Source: Singulisphaera acidiphila DSM 18658
GTDB lineage: Bacteria > Planctomycetota > Planctomycetia > Isosphaerales > Isosphaeraceae
DNA: 64,000 nt
Reading direction: 5' to 3'
NCBI RefSeq assembly: GCF_000242455.2
Contig: NC_019892.1
Coordinates: 8,814,744-8,878,743, forward strand
Shown here: positions 18,494 through 28,646 of the stretch, one piece after another
Numbering within the stretch: position 1 is the stretch's first letter
How the letters are laid out: every line of letters starts with the position of its first letter
Program-made: the position numbers and the translations under genes
The notes under the pieces: generated by a model
Told to the model about the DNA's origin: nothing
The model's input: the letters and a program-made list of their open reading frames with translations, nothing else
Database searches by the model: none

Positions 18494-19765
18494 ATGGCGA
18501 TCAAAGCTCGACCCGTTGAGGCGGCGTTCGAAGCCGCGAAGGAACGATACGAGGAACTCGGGGTCGACGTGGATCGCGCTTTGGAGCGACTCGCGAAGAT
18601 CCCAATCTCGCTACATTGCTGGCAGGGCGACGACGTCGTCGGTTTCGAGAATACGGGCGAGTCGATCGGCGGCGGGCTCGCAGTCACCGGAAACTACCCG
18701 GGGCGAGCCCGGAACCCGGATGAGCTGCGCTCCGACCTGAACAAGGCGCTCGAGCTGATCCCAGGGTCCCACCGGCTCAACCTCCACGCCAGCTACGCCG
18801 AGACCAACGGCCAGCGCATCGAGCGTAACGCGATCTTGCCGGAACACTTCCGGGGCTGGATCGACTGGGCCCGCGACAAAAAAATGGGGATGGACTTCAA
18901 CCCCACCTTTTTCGCCCATCCCAAGGCCGCCGACGGACGGACCCTGTCCCATCCCGACGAACAGATCCGTGGCTTCTGGATCGAGCACGGCATCGCCTGC
19001 CGGCACATTGGAGCTTCCATCGGCGAGGCGCTTGGCACCCCTTGTATCACGAACGTCTGGATCCCCGATGGCTCGAAAGACACCCCCGTCGATCGACGAT
19101 GGCCCCGCGAACGCCTGGCACGCTCACTCGACACCATCTTCGCCGAGTCGATCGACCCGCGCTTTCACCGCGACGCGGTCGAATGCAAGCTCTTCGGGCT
19201 CGGATCCGAAGCCTATGTCGTCGGCTCGCACGAGTTCTACCTCGGCTACGCCCTCTCCCGAAAGAAGATCCTCTGTCTCGACGCCGGCCACTTTCACCCG
19301 ACCGAGGTCATCTCCGACAAGCTCTCGGCCGTCTTGACCTACCTGGACGAGGTCCTCTTGCACGTCAGCCGAGGCGTGCGCTGGGATAGCGACCATGTGG
19401 TCACCCTGGGGGAGGAACTGGTCGCAATCGCGCAGGAGATCGTCCGAGGCCACTACCTCGACCGGGTCCACATCGGTCTCGACTTCTTCGACGCCAGCAT
19501 CAACCGAGTCGCAGCCTGGGTCATCGGGACCAGGAACATGCTCCGGGCGCTCCTGATCGCACTGGTCGAACCGATCCGAAGGCTCCAAGAATACGAAGCC
19601 CTGGACAACTTCACCGCCCGGCTGGCGCTCCTGGAAGAGCTCAAGACTCTCCCCTTCGGCGCAGTCTGGGACCACTACTGCCTGAGCCAGAACGTACCGG
19701 TCGGCCTCGATTGGCTGGCTGAGGTTCGCTCCTACGAACGCGACGTCCTCTCGAAACGATCCTAA
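18494..19765 (+). CDS. rhaA: L-rhamnose isomerase
   Basis: A 423-residue enzyme converting L-rhamnose to L-rhamnulose in the cytoplasm, close to the 419 residues of E. coli RhaA. The ATG at 18494 is used because AAAGG lies just upstream; ATG 18473 and GTG 18422 are in-frame alternatives that only add unconserved residues. Family motifs include [20 protein letters not shown], the metal-site segments [14 protein letters not shown] and [12 protein letters not shown], and [12 protein letters not shown]. It precedes genes for a rhamnose-type ABC importer. No rhamnulokinase or rhamnulose-phosphate aldolase is in the window apart from the class II aldolase at 11158, so the downstream route is open. 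Confidence 0.93.
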   Translation: MAIKARPVEAAFEAAKERYEELGVDVDRALERLAKIPISLHCWQGDDVVGFENTGESIGGGLAVTGNYPGRARNPDELRSDLNKALELIPGSHRLNLHASYAETNGQRIERNAILPEHFRGWIDWARDKKMGMDFNPTFFAHPKAADGRTLSHPDEQIRGFWIEHGIACRHIGASIGEALGTPCITNVWIPDGSKDTPVDRRWPRERLARSLDTIFAESIDPRFHRDAVECKLFGLGSEAYVVGSHEFYLGYALSRKKILCLDAGHFHPTEVISDKLSAVLTYLDEVLLHVSRGVRWDSDHVVTLGEELVAIAQEIVRGHYLDRVHIGLDFFDASINRVAAWVIGTRNMLRALLIALVEPIRRLQEYEALDNFTARLALLEELKTLPFGAVWDHYCLSQNVPVGLDWLAEVRSYERDVLSKRS

Positions 19766-19903
19766 CTCCAGGAAAAGAGGCCGCAAGCTCAGTAGTGCGA
19801 GCGCCGCAGGAAGACACTATAATGACACCCTCGCGAGGGGTTCAATCGTGCGACGAACCCAAGAACTCGCGGGGTTTCCGATAAAAACATTCTGTCTTGT
19901 CGA

Positions 19904-19983
19904 GTGGGCATAGCCCACGAACGTCGTCTTTTTTTCCGGGAAAAGGGCAGAGTAGAGCCTCTTACCTCATTGGGCACAGCCCG
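19904..19983. repeat. Two short GTGGGC/GCCCAC palindromes upstream of the sugar ABC ATPase
   Basis: GTGGGC-ATA-GCCCAC occupies 19904-19918, and a shorter copy, TGGGC-ACA-GCCCG, occupies 19971-19983, ending a few bases before the ATPase start codon at 19987. Both belong to the family seen at 681-704 and 12485-12509. The second could affect access of ribosomes to the ABC ATPase start. Confidence 0.6.
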
Positions 19984-19986
19984 GGC

Positions 19987-21534
19987 ATGACTTCTCGGAA
20001 TCTCGACAAGGGGCGGGTGGTGCCGACAAGACTCAGGCTGACCGCGATCCGCAAGGCATTCGCCGGCGTCCAGGCCCTGAACGGGGTCTCGTTCGACCTC
20101 AACGCCGGGGAGGTTCACGCCCTCGTCGGCGAGAACGGCGCGGGGAAATCGACGCTGATCAAGGTCATCACCGGCGCCCACACCCCCGATCAGGGAACCC
20201 TCGAAGTCGACGGGCAGCTCGTCGAGTACAACGACCCGGTCCGCGCCCGGGCACTCGGGATCGCGGCGATCTACCAGCAGCCCGCCCTCTTCCCCGACCT
20301 GACCGTCGCCGAAAACATCGCGATCGGCCTGGAGACGGGAGGGGCCTGGCGGCGAATCCGCTGGGGCGAACGTCGTGAGCGGGCCCGCCGACTCCTCGCG
20401 CGGGTCGGCGCAGAGATCGACCCCGAAGCGGAGGTTCGCGGCCTGACCATGCCCGAGCAGCAGCTCGTCGAGATCGCGCGAGCACTCGGGGCCGACGCCC
20501 GGATCCTGATCATGGACGAGCCCACCGCTTCGCTCGGCGATAACGACGCCGACAACCTGTTCCGCGTGATCCGCGAGCTGAAGGGGCAAGGGGTTGGAAT
20601 CATCTACATTTCCCACCGTCTTGAAGAACTCCCGCAAGTGGCCGACCGCGTCACGGCCTTGCGGGACGGCACCCTGGTCGGCACCCGACAGATGGGCGAG
20701 GTAAACCGGGGCGAGTTGATCCGGATGATGGTCGGCCGCGAGCTGGCCGCCGTCTTTCCCAAGGCCGACGTTCCGATCGGCGACGTGGTCCTCGAGGTCC
20801 GCGGGCTGGGCTGTCGGGCTTCGGGCGTCCGTGACGTCGACCTCAGCGTCCGAGCCGGCGAGATCGTCGGGCTCGCCGGATTGGTCGGCGCAGGCCGGAC
20901 CGAGCTGGCCCGGGTCCTCTTCGGCCTGACACCGGCCGACTCGGGGAGGATCCTGCTCCGTGGCAATGAGGTCACGGTCATGAGCCCCGCACAGGCCGTC
21001 GCGCAAGGGATCGCCTATGTGCCCGAGGACCGCCGGCACCACGGGGTCGTCCTCGACATGTCGGTCGCGGCCAACACCACCCTGGCCACCCTCCGCGCGG
21101 TCTCGTCGTTCGGGCTCATCGACTCCGCTCGCGAGCGAACCGTCGCGGCCGATTTCGTCCGGCGGCTCGGCGTCAAGACCCCCTCAATCGACGACCCGGT
21201 CGGCAACCTGTCCGGCGGTAACCAGCAGAAGGTGGCCCTGGCGCGTTGGCTGGCGGCCGATCCCTCGGTCCTGATCCTCGACGAGCCGACCCAGGGAGTC
21301 GACGTAGGAGCCAAGGCCGAGATCCACCGGCTGATGGGCGAGCTCGCCGGGCGCGGGCTCGCGATTGTCCTGATCTCGTCCGAGCTGCCCGAGATTCTCG
21401 GCATGAGCGACCGGATCGTCGTAATGCACGGCGGGGCCGTGACCGGCACGATCGATCGAGACGGGGCAACCCAGGAAACGATCATGGAACTGGCGCTCGG
21501 GCACCGGCCCGCGGCAAGCGGAGTGGCGTCATGA
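19987..21534 (+). CDS. Sugar ABC importer ATPase, CUT2 family (RhaT/RbsA-like)
   Basis: A 515-residue protein with two fused nucleotide-binding domains. The first has GENGAGKST, a Q-loop and LIMDEPTASLGD. The second has the degenerate loop GLVGAGRTE typical of the CUT2 second domain, the signature LSGGNQQKVALARW and LILDEPTQGVDVGAKAE. ATG 19987 is taken as the start, with a GTG near 20020 as alternative. The C terminus overlaps the next permease by four bases (ATGA). CUT2 importers take up monosaccharides such as ribose, xylose and rhamnose; placement 222 bp after rhaA suggests L-rhamnose, which is an inference. Confidence 0.88.
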   Translation: MTSRNLDKGRVVPTRLRLTAIRKAFAGVQALNGVSFDLNAGEVHALVGENGAGKSTLIKVITGAHTPDQGTLEVDGQLVEYNDPVRARALGIAAIYQQPALFPDLTVAENIAIGLETGGAWRRIRWGERRERARRLLARVGAEIDPEAEVRGLTMPEQQLVEIARALGADARILIMDEPTASLGDNDADNLFRVIRELKGQGVGIIYISHRLEELPQVADRVTALRDGTLVGTRQMGEVNRGELIRMMVGRELAAVFPKADVPIGDVVLEVRGLGCRASGVRDVDLSVRAGEIVGLAGLVGAGRTELARVLFGLTPADSGRILLRGNEVTVMSPAQAVAQGIAYVPEDRRHHGVVLDMSVAANTTLATLRAVSSFGLIDSARERTVAADFVRRLGVKTPSIDDPVGNLSGGNQQKVALARWLAADPSVLILDEPTQGVDVGAKAEIHRLMGELAGRGLAIVLISSELPEILGMSDRIVVMHGGAVTGTIDRDGATQETIMELALGHRPAASGVAS

Positions 21535-22472
21535 AGCGGTTCGTCACCCGATACCGCCGCGAACTTTCGGTGGCTCTGGCCTACGCCCTCTTCCTGCTCC
21601 TCCTAGCGGTCGCCGCCCCGCGGTTCTTCGGGTCCGAGCCGCTCCGCGCGTTCGTGGTCCGGAGCGCACCGGTGCTCGTCGCCGCCGTCGGAATGACATT
21701 AATCATCGTCTGCCGTCAGATCGACATCTCGGTCGGCTCTCAATTCAGCATCTGCGGCGTCGTGGCCGGCCTGCTCGCCAAGACCGGAGCCCCGATGCCA
21801 GTCGTCGGCCTGGGCACACTCCTGGCCGGAGCCGGCATGGGGGCCGTCAACGGCGTGCTCGTCGCCGGGCTCGGCATGCCTTCGATCGTCGTGACCCTGG
21901 CCACGATGGTGATCCTCCGCGAGTCGCTGCGCTACGTCCGCGAAGGGGAATTCGTCCGCAACCTCCCGCACGGCTTCCAGTGGTTCGGCACGGGGCAGGC
22001 CGAGGGCCAATGGCTGGTCGTCGGAATCGCCCTGCTGCTCTTGACCCTCTTCGCCTGGAGCCTGCGGAACGTGGCGGCGGGCCGAGCCGTCTACGCCACC
22101 GGCTCGGACGCTGAGGCCGCGCGGCTGGCCGGCATCCGCCCCCAGCGCGTCGTCTTCAGCGTGTTCGTCGTCATGGGTGCCCTGGCCGGCCTGGCCGCCC
22201 TCTTGAACGCGGTCCGGTTCGGCGACGTCGACCCCAACTCGGGGGTGGGCCTCGAACTCCAAGTGATCGCCGCCGTGGTCGTCGGCGGCGCAGCGGTCTC
22301 GGGAGGACGCGGCACCCTGATCGGCACCCTGATCGGCGTCTGCCTGCTCGGCTCGATTGGCCCAGCCCTGGTCTTCCTCAACGCCGAGGCACAGTGGGAA
22401 AAGGCGATCCAAGGGTTGATCATCTTGCTCGCGGTTGCTTCGGACGCACTTTACAAAAAAGGGAACTCTTAA
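21531..22472 (+). CDS. Sugar ABC importer permease, CUT2 family (RhaP-like)
   Basis: A 313-residue membrane protein starting at the ATG inside the ATGA overlap with the ATPase gene. It is almost entirely hydrophobic helices, with the CUT2 permease signatures ICRQIDISVGSQFSICG, GLGMPSIVVTLATM, GSDAEAARLAGI and VVGGAAVSGGRGTLIGTL. It should form half of the importer channel, the other half being the permease domain of the fusion protein at 22653. The last bases of the gene are part of the left arm of a long inverted repeat. Confidence 0.9.
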   Translation: MKRFVTRYRRELSVALAYALFLLLLAVAAPRFFGSEPLRAFVVRSAPVLVAAVGMTLIIVCRQIDISVGSQFSICGVVAGLLAKTGAPMPVVGLGTLLAGAGMGAVNGVLVAGLGMPSIVVTLATMVILRESLRYVREGEFVRNLPHGFQWFGTGQAEGQWLVVGIALLLLTLFAWSLRNVAAGRAVYATGSDAEAARLAGIRPQRVVFSVFVVMGALAGLAALLNAVRFGDVDPNSGVGLELQVIAAVVVGGAAVSGGRGTLIGTLIGVCLLGSIGPALVFLNAEAQWEKAIQGLIILLAVASDALYKKGNS

Positions 22473-22592
22473 CCACGAATGACACAAATCACACGAATAA
22501 CACAAAAGGAATTAAATTGCATTAAATTTGTTTTTTCTATCGATTCATTATTAGATTTTATTATTCGTGTCATTTGTGTCATTCGTGGTTAA
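22469..22592. repeat. 32-bp-arm inverted repeat inside the rhamnose transport operon
   Basis: The left arm (22469-22500, beginning TTAACCACGAATGACAC) and the right arm (22561-22592) are reverse complements with one mismatch in 32 bases. They enclose a 60-bp AT-rich spacer. The arms themselves contain imperfect tandem ACGAAT/CACAAAT units. The left arm includes the TAA stop of the upstream permease. The AT content contrasts sharply with the flanking GC-rich genes, suggesting an inserted element or a strong intra-operon stem-loop. Confidence 0.85.
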
Positions 22593-22652
22593 ATTCCCAC
22601 GTTTTTTAGTGAAGATCGGCGAGGCGTGTTGAAAATCGAGGTCTAGTTTACG

Positions 22653-24770
22653 ATGTCAGTCCCAGCCGTATCATCCCGACTCGAATCGAGCAGACGCCAC
22701 GGCTGGCTCGAGCCCTCGCAGCGCATTCTCCTGGCGCTCTTGACGCTGGAGATCGTCGTCTTCTCCGTGATCGGCACCAACTTCCTGACGCGTGATAACG
22801 CGTTCGAAGTCCTCCGTCTGAGCGTCGAGATCGGCCTGCTGTCGATCGCCCTGACCCCGGTGATCGTCAGCGGCGGCATCGACCTGTCCGTCGGTTCTCT
22901 GATGGGCTTATCGGCCGTTCTGTTCGGGACGTTCTGGCGTGACCTGGGCCTTCCGATTGCTCTGGCCGCGGCCCTGACACTCGGCGTCGGCGCGGTTGCG
23001 GGCAGCCTCAACGGCCTTTTCATCACTCGCTTGCGCATCCCTCCCTTGATCGTGACCCTCGGCTCGTTCTCGCTCTTCCGAGGGCTCGCCGAGGGCCTGA
23101 CCGGCGGCGTGGACAACTTCACCAACTTCCCCTCGCGGTTCCTTTTCCTCGGCCAAGGGTATCTCTTCGGCGTCGTCCCGGCGCAGCTACCGCTGTTCGC
23201 CTTGGTCGCGCTCGCCTTCTGGGTCCTCCTCCACCGCTCGACGATCGGTCGGGGCCTGGTCGCCGTCGGCTTCGCCCCCGACGCAGCGCGCTATGCCGGA
23301 CTGCCCGTCGATCGGCTCGTCGGCTTCGTCTATACGCTCGCGGGTCTGGTCTCGAGTCTCGCGGCGGTGATCTACGTCGCCCACCTCGGCCAGGCGAAGG
23401 CCGATGCCGGCACAGGCTACGAACTGCTCGCGATTACGGCGGTGGTCCTGGGAGGCACGTCGATCTTCGGCGGCCGGGGGAGTATTCTCGGGACGCTCCT
23501 CGGCCTGTTCGCAATTTCCGTCTTACAGAACGGGCTGAGACTGGCGGACTTGCCGGCCGAACTCGCCGGCGTCCTCACGGGCGTGCTCCTTCTCGTCGCG
23601 ATCGGACTCGATCGCCGCCCCACGAGCACCCCGGCCGCGTCACCCGATCGGTCCGCGTCCCTCTCTCCTGACGATGCTGATGAGGACTTGAACGTGAAGA
23701 ATGTGCAAGTGGCCCTGATCTGCGCAGTGATCCTCGCGGGGGCCGTGATCGTGGCGGCCAGCAACGTCTACCTGGTCCGCTCACTGAAAGAGGAGTTCGC
23801 GGGCCAAGGCTCGGCCGCCTTGACCCCCGCCAGTGCGCGGACGGGCAAGAACCCGACCGAGGCCCGGCAAATCGTCGTGGCGATGATGCCCAAGAGCAAG
23901 GGCAACGCCTATTTCATCGCCTGCCGGAAGGGGGCCGAGGACGCGGCCAAGGAACTCGGCGTCAAGCTGATCTGGGACGGCCCGACCGACCCCGATCCGG
24001 CCAAGCAGAACGAGGTCATCGACACCTGGATCACCCGAGGCGTGGACGTCATCGCGGTGGCCGTTGAGAACCGGCAAGGGATCTCGTCCGTGTTGCGCAA
24101 GGCCCGCGAACGCGGGATCAAGGTCATCACCTGGGATGCCGACGCCGAGCCGGACGCACGCGACTTCTTCGTCAACCAGGCCACCCCCGAGGGGATCGGC
24201 CAGACCCTGATGGACAACGCCGCGCGAATCCTCGGTAACAAGGGGCAGTTCGCCATCATCACCGCCTCGCTCACCGCCGCGAATATGATCGAGTGGCAAA
24301 AGTCCATCGAAGCCCGTCGCGCGGAGAAGTACCCGAACATCAAAATGGCAGCGCTCCGTCCCTGCGACGACCTTCAGAAGAAGGCATTCGACGAAACGAC
24401 GGCCGTCCTCAATGCCAATCCCGAAGTCTCCTTGTTCATGGCCATCTGCACCCCGGCAGTGCCGGGCGCGGCCGAGGCCGTGAAACAGGCCGGCCGGAAA
24501 GACGTCAAGGTGATCGGACTCGGCCTGCCCAACGACAACAAGCGGTATGTCCATGAAGGAATTACCGACTGCGTCGTCCTCTGGAACTCCATGGATCTCG
24601 GCTACCTGGCCGTCCAAGCCTCGCATGACATCGTCGCCGGCACGCTCAAAGCAGGCGACACCTCGACCAAAGCGGGCCGGCTCGGCTCCATCGAGATCAA
24701 AGGAGACAACATCCTCCTCGGTAAGCCATTCACGTTCACCAAAGAGAACATCGACGAGTTCGATTTCTGA
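22653..24770 (+). CDS. Fused CUT2 sugar permease and substrate-binding protein (RhaQ-RhaS-like)
   Basis: A 705-residue single reading frame. Residues 1-320 are a complete CUT2 permease (SGGIDLSVGSLMGLS, TLGSFSLFRGLAEG, TAVVLGGTSIFGGRGS). A charged linker (321-347) leads to a new membrane helix (about 351-371), and residues 405-705 are a complete periplasmic sugar-binding protein (VVAMMPKSKGNAYF, GVDVIAVAVENRQG, VITWDADAEPDARDFF). The topology places the binding domain outside, tethered beside its channel. An internal GTG at 23694 with GAGGA upstream could also release a separate anchored binding protein. It is the third transport gene after rhaA. Confidence 0.88.
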   Translation: MSVPAVSSRLESSRRHGWLEPSQRILLALLTLEIVVFSVIGTNFLTRDNAFEVLRLSVEIGLLSIALTPVIVSGGIDLSVGSLMGLSAVLFGTFWRDLGLPIALAAALTLGVGAVAGSLNGLFITRLRIPPLIVTLGSFSLFRGLAEGLTGGVDNFTNFPSRFLFLGQGYLFGVVPAQLPLFALVALAFWVLLHRSTIGRGLVAVGFAPDAARYAGLPVDRLVGFVYTLAGLVSSLAAVIYVAHLGQAKADAGTGYELLAITAVVLGGTSIFGGRGSILGTLLGLFAISVLQNGLRLADLPAELAGVLTGVLLLVAIGLDRRPTSTPAASPDRSASLSPDDADEDLNVKNVQVALICAVILAGAVIVAASNVYLVRSLKEEFAGQGSAALTPASARTGKNPTEARQIVVAMMPKSKGNAYFIACRKGAEDAAKELGVKLIWDGPTDPDPAKQNEVIDTWITRGVDVIAVAVENRQGISSVLRKARERGIKVITWDADAEPDARDFFVNQATPEGIGQTLMDNAARILGNKGQFAIITASLTAANMIEWQKSIEARRAEKYPNIKMAALRPCDDLQKKAFDETTAVLNANPEVSLFMAICTPAVPGAAEAVKQAGRKDVKVIGLGLPNDNKRYVHEGITDCVVLWNSMDLGYLAVQASHDIVAGTLKAGDTSTKAGRLGSIEIKGDNILLGKPFTFTKENIDEFDF

Positions 24771-24796
24771 AAACAGCTCTCTCCTCATTTTGCAGC

Positions 24797-24854
24797 CCCG
24801 GAAGGGCAACCGCCAAGCGCCGCAGGCTTGCTCTTGCGGTCGCCTCTCCGGAGC
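24797..24854. terminator. Imperfect hairpin between convergent transporter and SDR genes
   Basis: CCCGGAAGGGCAACCGCCAAG (split by small bulges) pairs with CTTGCGGTCGCCTCTCCGG across a short loop. It sits between stops at 24770 and 24870 and can serve both strands. Confidence 0.55.
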
Positions 24855-24869
24855 TACGCAAGTGGTCAC

Positions 24870-25637
24870 TTACATGATCGAGGAATAGCCACCGTCGACC
24901 GGCACCGAGGCCCCGGTGACGAAGTCGCTGGCCGCGCTCGAGAGCCAGACGGCGGTGCCGGCGATATCTCGAGGCTCCGCCCAGCGCCCGGCCGGCACCC
25001 GCGCCAGGACGCGTTCGTTGAGGCCGGCGACCTCAACCCGGGCCCGATCCGTCATGTCGGTCACAAACCAGCCAGGGAGAATTGCGTTGACCTGGATGTT
25101 ATCGGAAGCCCAGGCCAAGGCACAGCTCTTGGTGAGTTGGACGATCCCCCCCTTGCTCGCCGCGTAGGCCGGGGCGTAGCTTGCTCCGAAGATCGAGGCC
25201 ATGCTGCCAATGTTGACGACCTTGCCTCCGCCCGCCGCTTTCAAAGAGGGATAAACCTCCTTCGACATCAGGAAAGCACTTGTCAGATTGACGTCCATGA
25301 CGGTGTGCCACTCGTCGAGGCTCAGCAAATGCGGCGGCTTGCGGATCGTCGTGCCGGCGTTATTGAACAGGATGTCGATACGGCCGAACCGCTCGATTAC
25401 CGCGGCGACGGCCAAGGCCACCGGTTCAGGCTGCGAGACGTCGGCCGTGAGCGCCAAGACCTCGACGCCGGTCGCCTCGGCCAGATCCCGAGCGGCCGAC
25501 TCGGTTTTCTCGGAATTCCGCGCGACGATCGCCAGCTTCGCGCCGGCCTCAGCCAGACCACGGGCAATTCCGAGGCCGAGCCCGCCGTTGCCGCCGGTCA
25601 CGATGGCCACTTTTCCCGTGAGATCGAACGGATTCAC
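24870..25637 (-). CDS. Short-chain dehydrogenase/reductase, KduD-like
   Basis: A 255-residue NAD(P)-dependent oxidoreductase. The GTG at 25637 (protein VNPFDLTGKVAIV) with an upstream GGGGG run is chosen; another GTG precedes it directly and a longer frame to 25682 is not family-like. It shows the Rossmann motif TGGNGGLGLG, NNAG, the catalytic Ser in NIGSM, and YAASK (Tyr-x-x-x-Lys). The segment ARVPAGRWAEPRDIAG resembles 2-deoxy-D-gluconate or 5-keto-deoxyuronate dehydrogenases. It is convergent with the rhamnose transport genes and could act in oxidative breakdown of deoxy-sugars; the substrate is unproven. Confidence 0.85.
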   Translation of the reverse strand: MNPFDLTGKVAIVTGGNGGLGLGIARGLAEAGAKLAIVARNSEKTESAARDLAEATGVEVLALTADVSQPEPVALAVAAVIERFGRIDILFNNAGTTIRKPPHLLSLDEWHTVMDVNLTSAFLMSKEVYPSLKAAGGGKVVNIGSMASIFGASYAPAYAASKGGIVQLTKSCALAWASDNIQVNAILPGWFVTDMTDRARVEVAGLNERVLARVPAGRWAEPRDIAGTAVWLSSAASDFVTGASVPVDGGYSSIM

Positions 25638-25979
25638 CACGATTTCCCCCCATAGCTCGCGTCTTCGGCAACGCTTTCCCAACTCTCCCGAGATTTCGGC
25701 CCAGCCTATCGCGAGACCGGGGTACTCGCAACCTGAGGGCCCCCGCGTCCGGCCGATTCCGTTCCACCTTATGCAAGCAAATTCTCATTTTCCACATTGG
25801 CTTGTTCTTTCGAGCGCAACGGGCTGAGCCCAATTTCCTCCAGAACTCGGCTTTTCGTGAAAACGGAGTCGATTTTCGGTGGAGATCGGTGTGGTGTGAC
25901 TTATTTTGGTCCCGATCGCATCGGTGTCCCTTCTCCCAAACGAAGGCGAAACCTGGCACAAACCAAAGAGGACAAGAAC
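25638..25979. other. Divergent intergenic region between SDR and ThuA genes
   Basis: About 340 bp with no supported gene. It must hold promoters for the reverse SDR and forward ThuA genes. No repeat or hairpin of note was found. Confidence 0.4.
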
Positions 25980-26933
25980 ATGAGTTCTTCATTGCCACGA
26001 CGTGACTTCCTCAAACGTTCCGCGGCGGCCTTGAGTGTCCCGCTTCTCCCCGCCGCATCGGCGGCACTGGCGGCCGGGCAAGGCTCCACAGTCAAGGTGG
26101 TCGTGTGGGATGAGCGGCAACCCGCGCAGAAGGAAGCGTATCCCAACTTCTTGGGCAATGCGATCGCCGATCACCTCCGCGCCCAACCGGGTTTTTCGGT
26201 CAAGTCCGTCGGCATGGACGACCCTGAGCATGGGCTCTCAGCGGAAGTCCTCGGCGACTGCGACGTCCTCATCTGGTGGGGACACGTCCGGCATCGGGAA
26301 ATCGCTCCAGAGACGGTCAAACCGCTGATTGAACGGATCAAGGCCGGTACGCTCAGCCTGATCGCGCTCCACTCGGCCCACTGGTCGACCCCATTCGTCG
26401 AGGCGATGAACGAGCGGACCCGGCTCGATGTGGAGGCGCGTTATCGTCAACCTGGGGACGGATCCGATCGGGTCGAGATCGAATACATCCCGGCAAAGCT
26501 CAACGCGCTTCCCAAGGCCGACGCCAGGCCCACCCCCTACGTCACGCTCCGGAAATTCCCCGACGGGCTCACCAAAGTCACGGTCCAGCTCCCCTTGTGC
26601 GTCTTCCCGGCCTATCGTCACGACGGCAAGCCGAGTGACGTCCGAATCCTCAAGCCCAGCCATCCGATCGTCAACGGAGTGCCCGAGCGGTTCGCCATCT
26701 CCCAGACCGAGATGTACGACGAGACCTTCCATGTCCCGGAACCGGACGAGGTGATCCTGGAAGAACGGTGGGGCCCTGGCGAATGGTTCCGTAGCGGAAT
26801 GGTCTGGAAGGTCGGCCAGGGACGGGTCTTCTATTTCCGACCGGGCCACGAGACCTACCCGGTCTTCCGCGAAGAGCTTCCCCTCAAAATCGTGGCCAAC
26901 GCAGCACGATGGCTGCCCACAAAGCCGACCTGA
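25980..26933 (+). CDS. ThuA-like (trehalose utilisation) domain protein, Tat-exported
   Basis: A 317-residue protein. The ATG at 25980 opens a twin-arginine leader ([14 protein letters not shown]) that ends in an alanine-rich cut site around residue 30. The rest is one ThuA/class I glutamine-amidotransferase-like fold: [17 protein letters not shown] at the first strand, [14 protein letters not shown] at the nucleophile-elbow position, [13 protein letters not shown], and the C-terminal [16 protein letters not shown]. ThuA proteins are linked to sugar catabolism, commonly beside Gfo/Idh oxidoreductases, but no reaction is firmly assigned. It stands alone, 115 bp before the esterase gene. Confidence 0.85.
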   Translation: MSSSLPRRDFLKRSAAALSVPLLPAASAALAAGQGSTVKVVVWDERQPAQKEAYPNFLGNAIADHLRAQPGFSVKSVGMDDPEHGLSAEVLGDCDVLIWWGHVRHREIAPETVKPLIERIKAGTLSLIALHSAHWSTPFVEAMNERTRLDVEARYRQPGDGSDRVEIEYIPAKLNALPKADARPTPYVTLRKFPDGLTKVTVQLPLCVFPAYRHDGKPSDVRILKPSHPIVNGVPERFAISQTEMYDETFHVPEPDEVILEERWGPGEWFRSGMVWKVGQGRVFYFRPGHETYPVFREELPLKIVANAARWLPTKPT

Positions 26934-27048
26934 GCGGTGTAGGCCAAGGGACCGTCTTTCCCCCCTGGCGCACCGTAGATCCAGCGTCACTTGTTCGCTA
27001 ACTTACAAGGCTTGGCTCGATCCGCGACGTATCCCTGAGGAGTTCTCC

Positions 27049-28626
27049 ATGATCCGCGTCTCCACGTTAAAACACTCCGGCCTGCTCTGCCTGGGGCTGG
27101 CGGCAGCCGTACTGGCAGGCGCCGGCCGCCCCGCGCGGGCCGACGTCAAACTGCCGGCCATCTTCGGCAGCCACATGGTGCTCCAACAAGGCCAGAAGGA
27201 CCGCGTCTGGGGCTGGGCCGACCCGGGCGAGATCGTCTCGGTCACGATCGCCAATCAGTCGAAGATCGCCACGGCCGACAACGATGGCAAGTGGCTGGTC
27301 ACGCTCGACTCGATGATGGTCGGCGGGCCGCACACGATGGTCGTCAAAGGCAAGAACACAATCACGTTTGACGACGTGCTGATCGGCGAGGTCTGGCTCT
27401 GCTCGGGCCAGTCGAACATGCAGTGGGCCGTCGACGCAACTTACGACGCCGATCTCGAGACCCGAACGGCAAACCACCCCAAGATCCGGCTCATCACCGT
27501 CCCCCAGGTAGGCACACAGGAGCCGCAGACCGACTTCAACGGTAAGTGGGAAGTCTGCAACCCCGAGACCGTCAAGTCGTTCTCGGCGGTCGGCTACTTC
27601 TTCGGCCGGCAGTTGCATGAGACGCTCGGCGTGCCGATCGGCCTGATCGACGACTCCTGGGGCGGCTCGGCCTGCGAGGCCTGGGTCCGGAAGGACCTGC
27701 TCGCCGCCGACGAGGCGTACAAGCCGTTGCTCGAACGTTGGGAGCAACAGGAGAAAGCTCTGCCCGAAGCCATGGCTCGCTATGAAAAGGCCCTGGCGGA
27801 GTGGAAAGAGACGGCCGAGAAGGCGAAGGCCGAAGGAAAGCCGGCCCCCCGTCAGCCGCAAAACCCCGAGGACGCGTTACGCGGGAATCACCGTCCCGCC
27901 AACATCTACAACGGCGTGCTCAAGCCGACGATCGGCTACGGCCTCCGTGGCGTCATCTGGTACCAAGGGGAGTCGAATGCGCCCCGCGCCTACCAGTACC
28001 GTGACCTCTTCCCGCTGATGATCAAGAGCTGGCGTGACGAATGGAAGATCGGTGACTTCCCGTTCTACTGGGTCCAGCTTGCCGACTTCCGAGCCGAGAA
28101 GCCCGAGCCGGCCGAGAGCGACTGGGCCGAGCTTCGTGAAGCCCAGACGATGACCATGAGCAAGCTGCCCAACACCGGCGAGGCCGTAATCATCGACATC
28201 GGTGAAGATAAGGACATTCACCCCCGTAACAAGCAGGACGTCGCCAAGCGACTCGCGCGCTGGGCCCTGGCGAAAGATTACGGAATCGACCTGGCCCATC
28301 AAAGCCCCACGTATAAGTCGATGGAGAAGAATGGCAACAAGGTCACCTTGACCTTCGACCACGTCGGCGGCGGACTCGAGGCGTTCGACGTCCACGACCC
28401 GATCGGCTTCTCGATCGCCGGGAGCGACCATAAGTTCGTCTGGGCCAAGGCGAAAATCGTAGGCCATAACAAGGTCGAAGTCTGGGCGGACGACGTGTCC
28501 GAACCGGTCGCGGTCCGCTACGCCTGGGCCGACAACCCCGTCTGCAACCTCTTCAGTCGTGAGCGACTCCCCGCCACCCCCTTCCGGACCGACGACTGGC
28601 CCGGCGTCACGATCAACGCCAAGTGA
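27049..28626 (+). CDS. Sialate O-acetylesterase-like SGNH hydrolase, secreted
   Basis: A 525-residue enzyme with signal peptide ([20 protein letters not shown]) and an N-terminal beta domain beginning [15 protein letters not shown], common to bacterial SASA esterases. The SGNH catalytic block is present: [16 protein letters not shown] with the nucleophilic Ser, the block around [12 protein letters not shown], and [12 protein letters not shown] Glu/Lys-rich insertion of about 45 residues lies near 230-275 ([20 protein letters not shown]…). It removes acetyl groups from sugars, probably on plant or algal polysaccharides in this setting rather than sialic acid; that is an inference. A strong hairpin follows the stop. 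Confidence 0.88.
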   Translation: MIRVSTLKHSGLLCLGLAAAVLAGAGRPARADVKLPAIFGSHMVLQQGQKDRVWGWADPGEIVSVTIANQSKIATADNDGKWLVTLDSMMVGGPHTMVVKGKNTITFDDVLIGEVWLCSGQSNMQWAVDATYDADLETRTANHPKIRLITVPQVGTQEPQTDFNGKWEVCNPETVKSFSAVGYFFGRQLHETLGVPIGLIDDSWGGSACEAWVRKDLLAADEAYKPLLERWEQQEKALPEAMARYEKALAEWKETAEKAKAEGKPAPRQPQNPEDALRGNHRPANIYNGVLKPTIGYGLRGVIWYQGESNAPRAYQYRDLFPLMIKSWRDEWKIGDFPFYWVQLADFRAEKPEPAESDWAELREAQTMTMSKLPNTGEAVIIDIGEDKDIHPRNKQDVAKRLARWALAKDYGIDLAHQSPTYKSMEKNGNKVTLTFDHVGGGLEAFDVHDPIGFSIAGSDHKFVWAKAKIVGHNKVEVWADDVSEPVAVRYAWADNPVCNLFSRERLPATPFRTDDWPGVTINAK

Positions 28627-28646
28627 CGAAAAAGCCCGTTCCACTC

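Noticed and set aside
22501-22560. AT-rich spacer as a possible small gene or promoter
   Set aside because: It is only 60 bp between the arms of an inverted repeat, with no open frame and no clear hexamers; listed as part of the repeat instead.
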